From the NCBI GenBank assembly GCA_015060835.1, contig SUXT01000010.1, positions 1 to 45,068 of the forward strand: 45,068 nucleotides of DNA, read 5' to 3'. A program made the position numbers and the translations under genes. Below are positions 8,281-20,200 of the stretch, piece after piece. The DNA comes from Bacteroidales bacterium. GTDB taxonomy: Bacteria; Bacteroidota; Bacteroidia; Bacteroidales; Bacteroidaceae. Under the pieces are notes generated by a model. That model did no database searches, was not told the DNA's origin, and worked only from the letters and a program-made list of their open reading frames with translations. How positions within the stretch are numbered: the stretch's first letter is position 1; each line of letters begins with the position of its first letter.

Positions 8281-11200
8281 ATGAAACAACACACAACCAT
8301 GATAAAGCACAAGATACTATCGATATTCATGCTCGTCGGCGCATTGTTAAGTGCGGTGAGTGCCTTTTCACAGGTAACAGTTTCTGTTGTGCCTCGCCAG
8401 AATCCTCTTCCTGCCCAGGGAACCATATATATGACCGATCCCGGTCGCTTCTTCAACATCTCACTGACAAACACCAACGGCAGTGAATTGTTGCCTGTAC
8501 GCATAGAAGCACGTATCGAAGGTCCCATAGAAAATGGTCTGAACGTATGGCCAAGTGGCGAGTCGTACCTTGCAATCATGGCCGCGCGCACAATGCCCAC
8601 ATATATACCCCTTCAGCCGGGACAGACACGTGTGTTGACACAGACCGACCTCATCAATATGTTCAGACAATATGACGCAGGTACGGAAATGTTCGGTGGT
8701 GGCGAACTATATGACATGTTTCAAGGCGGTAACGAAAACGGAACATTCGGACTGCTTCCTGAGGGACATTATGGCATAAAGATAACAGCCAAGAGCAATT
8801 ACACCGAAACAAACGACCCCGGCGATGTGCTTGGCGAAGGAATATGCTATTTCGACATCTGTTACAATGCCAATCCCCCATCATTCAACAATATACAATA
8901 TCTTGACGACCTTTCAGGGAATTCAGATATTATAGAGAACAGTGGCTACTACACAGCCTATTTCCCAACAGACAATCCGCGTTTCTCGTGGAGTGAGCCA
9001 ACCTTCAACTATAAGCCGCTGACCATCACCCGCCAGTTTATCTACGACTTCCGAATTTATCAGCTTGCTGTCAATCAGGATCCTAACGATGCTATACAGC
9101 ACAATGGAACCATAGCCTATGAACAGGTAGGCTTAATGACCCCTTACTGCGTAGTTCCTTACAATGTCGTAGCCAAGCTCAAAAGGTATACAAATGTGAA
9201 GTATGTAGCACAGGTAACCGCAAGAGCATTGGTTGCCGATGCATCCAATCCCAACTATACCATCATAGGCAATGGCGGCAAGAGCGAACCGGTAGTCCTG
9301 CTCATGGAGAACAACGGCCTTGGTGGCACAAACGACGATGACATTATTGTGGACAACCCCGACAGGGAGTATCCCATAAATGTAGAGATAGAACCGAAGT
9401 TGACCGAACTTACGCACGCCATGGAGTCCTATTTTACCACACCGGGCGAACTATTCAGTATTACCCTCGAAAATACATCAAGCGAAAACATACCGGTATG
9501 TATGCTGCTCCAGTATTATAAAGGCAACTGGGGTGTAACCGCAGCACCTATACGGCAACATACAAATGAATTTATAGAGATAAAAGCCGGCGAAAAAATA
9601 ACACTCAGTGACGAAGATGTCAATCGTCTCGCCGGAAACTATGATTTTGAGACTGATGTAATTGCTTTCAAGGCTAAGACAGGATTCATCATCGGAAAAC
9701 CCACCACGGAATACTTCACCGAAAGGATAGACACAGCCTTTCTGCGTGTCTGCAAATACACCGGTGGCAAGCCCGTATTGCGCGAAACAATCATAGGCAA
9801 AGGACGCGCACCATTTACCGTATCCGGAAACGTTGTTCTGGGAGAGATGTTCAATGTATCATTAGATACAAAAATGCCAATCCTGCCCACTAAGGCCGGC
9901 ACATACTTCAAGACCCCTTCAAGACTCTTTACGTTGAAAATCAAGAGCCTTGCAAAACAAGAAATGCGCATCTATCCACACATGGAGTATTTGACGGCTG
10001 CCGATGCCGTATACAGTGGCGTAATCACAAAAGAGCGTCTTGCTGCCAACAAGTACATTACCATAAAACCCGGCGAAACAAAAGAATTCTCCGCCGAAGA
10101 GATTGACAAATATTTAGGCGGCTTCAAAGAGTACCTAAAAACTGTAGGAGAAGGTGAAAAGGAGACTTTGACAGACTCTACACTTGCCATTTTCGACGAA
10201 GCAGGCGGAAATATGGTCCGCTTGTCAATACTCGACTACGACAAGCTGAATATGCTCAACTTAGAGAAGGATGCTCCCACACAAGCATCGTTGATGCAAT
10301 ACAGCATGTCATACCCCGTCTCATCATCAGTCAGTCTGGGCGATGTAGACATAACAATCACTTCCGGTCAGCAACCACTGCCTGCCAACGGCAACGTATA
10401 CATAAACAATCCCGGCAGAATTTTCAACATCACCCTGAAGAACCTTACCGGACGTGATATGAAGCTCGTGCCTATTCTCACATACGAGAATAGGGTGATT
10501 GATGGTGATAGATACTCCTACACTGCATCAAAGAGTTCAACATCACCGGAATTTGTATTGAAAGCCCGTGAAACCAAGACACTCACACAAAAGGAGTTGA
10601 AGCAGCTTTGCGGTGACACTATAGCGAGCCGCTACAACCATTCGACAGGAGAAAAAGAGGACAATTTCAAGAACTTCAACGAAATAATTACCACAGATGA
10701 TATAAATCATTTGAAACTCACTCTGTGCGATGCGGACAGCATACGGGCGATTGCAGAGAGTGAACCCGACAGGCTCCAACGTATAACCGTATCGGAACAG
10801 GCCTACGATTTCTATGCAGACAAAGAAGTAAAGCTCAACGACATAGATGTTACCTTGAAACTCAAGATGACACCTATGCCCTATAATACCAGAGCATACT
10901 TCACAAAACCCGAAAAACTTTTCGACGTATCCATCACCAACAACACAGACGAGGACCGCAACATCGTCCCCACTGCAACATACAAGTTCAACGACGATGC
11001 ATTCTGCGAATATCTGTCAGGCTCGTACAAAGACAAAGAAGTCCCCTCTATAGCAATAAAGAGCGGCGAGACAATCAGTCTCACAGAGGAGCAGGTGCAT
11101 AAATTCTTTGCAGGCAAGCAGTTTTTCAAGATAAGGAGAGATGTAAACGATAAGGTAACCGAAAGAGAAGTATACGATGTTACCAAAGCAGATAAGGAAA

Positions 11201-14200
11201 TCAGTCTCGACCCCGAAAGAGTAACACATCTGATTGTCGGTGCCTACGATTATAAAGTACGCGTAGCGTATGAAGACAAAATAAACGACTTTCTGCTGGG
11301 AGAAAGCAATATCAGTTTCCAGATATCAAATATGGTACGTCTCGACGATGTATCAGTTATTGTCAAACCCAAGATGAACCCACTGCCGGCCGATGCCGAC
11401 CTCTACTTCAACAGTCCCGGAACACTCTTCGAAATAGAGCTTAAGAACAATACTCTCAACGAGTATAATGTCATTCCCAACATGATGTATCTTTTCGACG
11501 AGTTTGGTTCGTACTACGGTTCGGTATATAAAGATGACCGTTTGGAAAAACCTATAAAACTCGCCGCCAACGAAGTAAAAAAACTCACATCGCAGGATAT
11601 AAATGCCATCTGCGGCAAGCCTGACACCATAAAATGTTTCGAAGCCCGTCTCAACGGTTATGTCGAAAAAAATGTTCCCGACATAAAATCCATACTCAAT
11701 CTCGAGGCATTCAATCAATTAGAGGTAGTAGTCTATAATGTAGACTCACTGAAGAGCATTCCCGGAAATATTGAAAACCGCAAGACACGTGCAATGCTCG
11801 GAGCCGGCAAATCAGACTTCTCAGCCAAAAATATAAAATTCTCCGAAGTAGTAGTAACCGTGGCGCCTAAAGCCGGTGCCACATTCAAGCCCGATCCCGA
11901 AGAATACTTCGAAAAACCGGGTAGTTTATTCGACGTGACACTACTCAACGTCACCAACGAAGAGCAGAAAGTAAACCTGCGCCTGACCTTCAACGACCGC
12001 TATTTTATAAACAAACCCGATAGCGTAATCACACTAAAACCCGAGGAGAAACTGAAACTATCCTCCTCGCGTCTCAACAACATCTGCGGTTACGACATAT
12101 TCTCGTATAACGCACCTGTGTTCGAGTGCGACTCTATTGGAAATATCAAGAAAGAGCAACCAAGAGGAATAGATATAGAATTCAAGAAAGGCGAGAATAA
12201 AGTAACCGGTCTTGTGTGGCGCAAACTTATCGAAGACAAGGAGAATCCCGAAAACTTCAAGACAGACACCATCTCACGTTGCGACACAATTTTCCAACCC
12301 GCACTGCGCGATGTGTGGATAGGAGAGTACAGACTCACCCTTACAGATATTACCAAAATTGAAGCAAAAGACAAAGCGCAAAAAGACAGCACAAACGAAT
12401 GCTTCAAAGGAAAAGGATATGTACACACCACAATAATGGGAATTCCCGCACGTGTAACCGTAGAGTTCGACAGCATATACATAAACGAGAAACTGCAACG
12501 TGTAGTAAAGAACGGGGTACGCTCCATTACCGAAAAAAGCGCACACGTTCCATTGGATATCTTTAAGGAGGAATTTGTAAAAGAGCTGGAAGAAAGCAGC
12601 AAGGAAGAGGCTGAAGCGAAAGTCGATAAATTTCTGAAAGAGAGCAATGTGGGAGCATTCTACACTTATGTCGTAGGCAATGCCATGCAGACAATAAATA
12701 AGATAGACTCGGCTGGAATAGTAACACTGCCATTAGGTCTTACTGTGCCGCTTGACAAAGATCTTGAATGTCCTGCAACTATACAGCTTGCGAAGATGGA
12801 ATTCAATCCAACAAGCGCCAATCTCGATCTTATAGGCGAATTTGTACTTCCCGAGAACGATGCTCCCGAAAAATTGGGATACAGCGACATACTCATTTTT
12901 GCTGCACGCAAACTGAGTACCTCACCCGATAAGTTCCTACCCGAGAGTGGCTCATTGGGACTCGTCAAGGACTTCACGCTCAAAGATCCTGAGTCGGAAT
13001 TCATGTTCACCTTCAAAGCTCCAAGTAATCAAGACTTTGAAAAAGCAACCGACGGCTGTTACATAGCATGGGAAAATAATAAATTCAAGGAGTTGTGTGC
13101 CTCCATCAGCATGAATATTCCCACCGAAGAACTGATAAAGGACAATGGCAAAGATTCTATTGATCCCAAAGTACATCCCGAAATTACACTGACAGCCTAT
13201 ATTGCCGATGCCGAAGACTGGTACGCAACCGTCAAGATGGACCCCTTCCAAGTAGCCGATGCTCCCGGATTCACATTCAGTGCAACAGGAGACTCGGTAG
13301 GTATTATCTACGACCGCTCAAAGAGAAAAACCCCGACAGGAATAAAATTCCCCGAGGAGTACAACTATAAAACGCTCGGACTCTCCGCCGACCCCGGCAA
13401 GAGCGAAAAAGCATACAACGAGTGGAGAGGATTCTACTTTGAAAACCTCAGTTGCAAATTACCTCATTTTGTAGAACTTGACGACAAGGGAGATTCTCGT
13501 GTGAAATTTTCAGTCGGAAACATCATCTACGACGATTCGGGCTTCTCTATGCAAGCAAGCGTAGACAGTCTGCTCAATCGTGGCACTCCCAAATTAGGTG
13601 GTTGGCGCATCACTCTCGACAAAATCTATCTCAACGTAAAACAAGGACATTTTGGCGATGCCGGTATCAACGGTAGAGTTGAAATACCACTCCTATACAC
13701 CAACGACTCCACAAAGGCACAAATAGGCTATCTTGCCAAGATACAATCTATTGACCACGGCAACAAGAAGGGTCTGAAGATGAATTTCCGCGCTCAGCAA
13801 GTGGAGGACAGCATATATTTCGACTTTATGCTGGCGCATGTAAACTTCAACAAAGACAAGACCTATTTCAATATACAATACAACGACTCGTTGCCCGAGA
13901 AGAAAAGGACATTGGTAGAACTGTGTCTGGATGGCAAGGTTAAGATAACATGCTCCGAAAAGATTGGATTCGAACTTCCGGACATTCCATTCGAAAATAT
14001 GCGCTTTGCAAACTTCCCCAAGAACGAATCCAAAGGCAAAGATAAGGACAAAAAGTCTACTGAAGGACAAGGTGTGAGCAGCCCCGACAAGAATGTGAAC
14101 TTCCACACAGGTCGTTGGGCGTTGGCAGGTGACCCGGGAAGCGACGAAGGCGATTTCTGGGGAATGCCTTTTGTACTTGAGAATATCTCAATGAAAATTG

Positions 14201-17200
14201 GCGACGGAGCAAAACACCTTGGACTATACATAGAAGGTGGAATTGTGGTCATGGGTAACAAAAAGTTCGGCATCGGCTGTACAACAGGATTGACCATCTG
14301 GTCCGAAATTGACTGGGAAGAAATGACGGTAAAATACGACAGTGTGCAATTCAACAAATTGCATGTTGAGGGACAATATGCAGGAATGCTATCCGTCGTG
14401 GGCGACCTTAACGTCTCCGAGGAAAAAGAAAAATCGGGCTTTGATGCCGACCTTGCAGTCAAACTCAAAGGATTGTTTGACATTAAACTTGCAGGAGGAT
14501 ATTACAAGATAGAAAAGACCGAAAAAGAGTTTGCACTCGACGACGAGGACGAGAAAAAAGATAAATACTATCATGCAGGATACTTCCTTGCACACGCAGG
14601 GTTCGGCGTAGGATTACCCATGGGGCCTGTATCTTTGAAAAGCATTACCGGTGGTATATTCATAAACTATTCAGTAGCAGTGTCGGAGCTTACAGGAGCA
14701 TCGGATTACGTGAAAGCCCTCGAAGAAAATCTCAAGCCTCAATATAAATCATACGGCGGAACATTTGGCGTAGGATTAGTAATAGGCGAAGAAACATTAG
14801 TAAATGGAAATGCTAATCTTTTGTTGATGATAGACATCAACAAGAATGGTGTGCGCGTACCCGGATTTATGTTCCAAGGTGAGGTGCATGCACTATGCGC
14901 TTCGCCCAACGACGACAAAGGCATTGTAAATGCCGACGTTACCATTCTCTATGAGGACACCACAACCCCCGACCCCGACCCCAACGACAAAAATGCCGTT
15001 ACTCCCACTCCCGAAGAGAAAAAGAACGAACATAAGCTCTTCAGACTCTCTATTACTCTGGATGCAGACATTGCAGCCATGTACAAAAAAATAACAAACG
15101 AAGAGTTTCAGGTAAAGGCTCCATTGACCGACCTTCAGGAGCTTGACCAAAAGAATGCAGATGCAGAAAATCAGGGTGAAAAGAAATCTGATAAATCAGA
15201 TGCAGGAAAGGCCGAAAGCAAGGGCTACATAAAGGCAAACTGTGGTGTAAGCATAAACCTTGAACTCGAAGTAAGGAACTACCCGTCGCGAGACAAGACC
15301 TACTGGCATCTTTATATAGGACAACCCGATGAGAGCAAACGTTGCCGCATCACATTCATCGACTTTGAAGTGGGAAGAAAATCCCCTGTCGGACTATGGG
15401 CAAAACTATATGCAAATGCATACCTATGTATAGGTAACGAACTTCCCGGCAATGGACAACTTCCGCCCATTCCCGAACGCGTACAAGAGGCATTGGGAAT
15501 GAAGGGAGCCGACGGAAAAGTAGATGCCAGCCTGAAGAGTAAACTCGATAAAGCACGCGAACAGACAATGAAAGGCGGTCCTGCCGGCGACATCAACGGA
15601 GGTATAATGACCGGTGCAGCCATCGGAGCCGAAATTGGCTGCAATGCAGTGTTCTGCTATGCTGATGTAGAGGGAATGTTGGGTATGGACCTTGTACTCA
15701 AACAGTATGCCGAAGGTGTAAGATGCACCGATGGTAGCAGAGCAGGCGGAAAGAACGGATTCTATGCGTCCGGACAGGTATATGCCATGCTCAAGGGTGA
15801 GCTTGGACTTATGCTCAACCTGTGGATATTCTCGGGCAAAGTGCCGTTGGTTGACATGACATTGGGCGCATTGCTTCAAGGCGGATTCCCCAACCCCACA
15901 TGGGTTTACGGTCGTCTGCGTGCCAAAGGCGAGGTATTGGGCGGACTTATAAAATTCTCATCGTCCATTGACATGAAAGCCGGCAAGGTATGTGTACCCG
16001 AAATGGGCAATCCATTGGATGACATAAAAGTATTCGGTGATGCACAGCCGGGCAGTGAGGATATTGAAAAGGGATGGAGCGAGAAATCAATAACATCATG
16101 CTACGGCAAGTCTACCTTCACTACAAACATGAAGATAGACAAGATACTTACACTCGTAGATGAAAGTGCCACAATGGAACTGCACGGAATGGGTGGTGAG
16201 GGCAATGATGTAACCCGCAAGTATGTATTCCATCTCGACAACAACTTCGAAATGAAAGAGTACGACGATAGCGATCCCTCAAACGACGACCGCAGCGCAA
16301 TTACATCATACATCGCACATATAAACCCCACATACGATAAGGAGAACTACGAATTGCAGACAGGTTCGCTGGAGCCTAATACCCTTTACCGCATAAGATT
16401 GCGTGGAACATGTAAGGAAATTGTTAATGGCAAAGAGGTTGATCCCATATACAAGGATTCCCTTTCGAACTACAAGGAGGTGCACCGTCCCTACGAAGAT
16501 ATACGGTACATCTATTTCCGCACAGGTGATCTGAGCGATAATATCAATGACGAAGTAAAAGGTTTCCTGCCTAATAATACAAAGTTTACATGTACACTTG
16601 AAAATGCGACCCAACCATCATTCATGGAACAGCATGTCCGTTCGGACTATTGGCAAAATCCCGACCATGAATTCGTGGCAAGCGTAAAGGTGTATGATGA
16701 AAACAGAAAGATGTATGTGCTTCCCGATGCGGTACAAGGTCTGCGCAAAGGACAGACATCCAAATTCGAGAATCTCCGCGTCGTAGAGGTTGTCGAGCAA
16801 GGCATCGACGAGGATGGAAACGAATTCAAATATGCAACTGTAATGCTCGAAAAACCTCTCCCGGGTGAATTCTTCGAAAAAAACAAGAATTATCGCTTCG
16901 AAATTCAGCGCATCGACCGTGCACAGCTCGACAACTACATCAATATGGTAGAGGAGAACTACAAGAGCATCATGGCAATGACAAAAGAGGACATGAAGCA
17001 ATACGAAGAACAGCTCGATGCCATAGATGAAGCCATAGCCTCGGGTGATGCAAAGGCCGGCGACGCAAACACAAACCAAGCTATAAGAGATCTTTATAAC
17101 TACTACAAGGAGGTAAGTGCAACATACGGCGAGAATGAGGCCGAGCAACGAGTTAACGAATACAAAGAGCAGCTGAAGTCCAATACCAGCGGATTTGCCG

Positions 17201-20200
17201 AGGTCGTTTATTCACAGGAATATAAGTACAATGGTATAGAAACTTTCCACGATTATATGGCTTTGGATAGAGGAGATATCATGTGGGACGGTTTTACGGA
17301 TTGGGGTGAGAAGAGCTACTCGACACTGTATTGCAAAGTTAAAGATGTTACCATAAATGATAAAGATTTTAGATACAACAATCCATACTATGCACTTAAC
17401 TTCTGGCATTCGCATGCAGCAGTATGTTATGACAACACACCAAGCTACGATTTTTGCGATAGAGCATACAGGGAATGCTATGCCGATGGTCTTAAAGGTG
17501 GTGTAACATTTGAACCTGGGTACCGGTGGTTGCGCAACGGAATCTGCGACACCGGCAAAATGACTGATGCAGAATACGAGCAGCTATACAGCCCCAAATA
17601 CAATAAGAAATGGTACTCTTACGATGATATAAAAGGGAACTATAAATCAAATGGTTATATGGTAATTCAGGATATATTAGACGCGTTCTATTACGATGCT
17701 CATATAGCGGAAACCTTCGATAAGAAAATACGTGAAGCCTATAGCCAAAAGAAACGCGGCAAGTTCGACTTTACCACTGAAGCCGACAACGGAACCATGA
17801 TAAAGGCTTATTGGCGCACCTACGCTCAGATGGTAGACGTCGATCACGCAAGAATACCCAAATGGCAGGTAGGATTGATGTATGCAGCTGACCATCCGGG
17901 CAAATATGGACTGCGTGAAAATACATCCGGCCGTTTGGCAACATGCTCATATAAATATATGTCAGGTGAATGGCCTTTATTCGAAGCCAATGATTTCCTG
18001 AAACGTATATCGAGAGTGGCAGTAGCCATACGTTTCTGCGACGGATACAATATTGCAAAGGCAAAATCAAGTTCGGGAATAAAGTTTGGTGTACGCCCCT
18101 CTACAAGTGCAATGCGAACTGTAATAATTTCGAGCAATATAAAGAACAATGAGATAAAATCGTATAAAATAGAAAATGAAACAAAGGTACTTGTTGCCGA
18201 CGAAGCCCTGCGCTCATATCTTGTGAAGAACTACGACAAAAGCAAGGATGGCGAATTGCAACAGAATGAACTGGATGCAATAACAACACTTGAACTTGAC
18301 TTTAACAACATAAAAGTTACAAGAAGGAACAATTCGCGCAATTTTGGCAGAGGAGTTGGTGTACGCAACACATACGACACCATATACATCAAGTCACTCG
18401 ATGCTCTGAAAAATATGCCCAACCTGAAGGTTTTGCGTCTGTGCAACGGCAACAACCGTCGTCATGCCGACTTCCTAAGAAACAACACGACATTGTTGTT
18501 CAATGGCAATCCTCAGTTGCACACAGTTGTGATGGACCGCTGGTATGTAGACTCCATTGACTTCAGGTCTAACACTGCTCTGAGAACATTGAAAATTGAT
18601 ATGCGCGATTATTCGCAATCCACCCCTGACGGACGAAGCAGAATTGATAGAAACTATGTTCACAGCAAAGGTGTAAAGTCTATAGACCTTAGCCAGAATC
18701 ACTCACTTGAAATTCTGCACGTAATTGACTGTAACCTCAACAATATTGATCTTTCAAACATTGCCAATCTTCAAGAGGTCGATTTGCGCATGAATCATTT
18801 AGGCAAGATTGACCTGACCGAATCGTTCCGTCTGCAGGAAAATGATGTTAATGTCGGTTGGCAAACTTCGGCTTTGTTGGTTGGTAAGGCTGTCGGTAAT
18901 TACACCTACGGAGTTGATGTCAATGTAAGCAGATTCGGTACTTCAAAAGATTATGCGCAAAGAATAAACCAAGAGAGCAGCCCCAACTTCAAAGTGAAAT
19001 TCATTCAAGAGAAGTACGAACATAACTATTCTGCAAATATGGACGAAAGGTTGCTCAAAGAGATTATTCGACAGGCTGATGAAGCCGGCGCCAATGATTA
19101 TGTCGAATGGGCAGGAAATGTTGTTGTATTCAATGCCGATGATTGCGGAATAGAGTCTATTGAATACCTTGATATGCTGATGCCACAGTTGGAGCGTCTT
19201 TCTGTCAAGAACAACAAACTGAAGGTACTTGACTTGAGCGGATTCTCACGGCTGGAAGAGGTAAATGCCGAAAATAACAACATAAGCAAAATAAATGTAA
19301 AGAGCAAAAACAAAATCACACGTCTCTCTGTGAACAACAACGAGCTGAATTCATTGCCAATAAATCTATTGACAAGCATCGAACGCTTAGATTGTAATAG
19401 CAATAATATTGAGATACTATACGTGAATGATTGTTCGAGACTCAGTCGTCTGGATTGTTCAAACAACAACCTTACAGAGCTTGCCCTCGACAAACTTTCA
19501 AAGCTTTCCGTACTCGATTGCAGCGACAACAAATTCTCTGCGGGTACCATTACATTCCCGGTCAACGCACGATTCACAACATTTAAAGCACAAAGATGTT
19601 TGGGTGATATCAAGGAGGTAGATTTGTCTAATTCAAATACTCTGCGCACGGTCAATGTGTCGGGCAACAAGGCACTGAAATCCTTGACACTGCCCTCCGG
19701 CAATGGAGTGTTGACAAGCGTCTATGCCGCAGATTGTGCGCTCCTGACAACGAATTTCATTGAAGGCATCAACAATGGAAATTACAAAGGAATCGAGGAG
19801 ATTAATCTTTCAAATAACCCCGAATTGCCGGTAGATATAACATATTCTCCCGAGAGATGCCCGCAGTTGAAGAGACTGAACGTAACCGGTTGTGATGTAA
19901 AAAGAGTATTCCTCGGCAATAAAACCGGAAGTAAAATAACATCGTTGTGCGTTGGTGTACCTCAGCGCAAGTATGGTCAAAAGGTCGCAGTTCAAGTACT
20001 CGCAGGAAAATGGTTCGAGAGCTGGGACGAATGGAAGGATTGGCCGGAAAATATACATACTACGTATATGGTTCGGGTAAACAATAGTTCGTATCAGAAT
20101 TATATAATAGATTGGTACGACAAGAGTGTTGCTACAAATCTGGAGCAAATAACAAAATCTGACGATGCTATGCGTGCGGCAATGGGCGAAACTTTCTATA

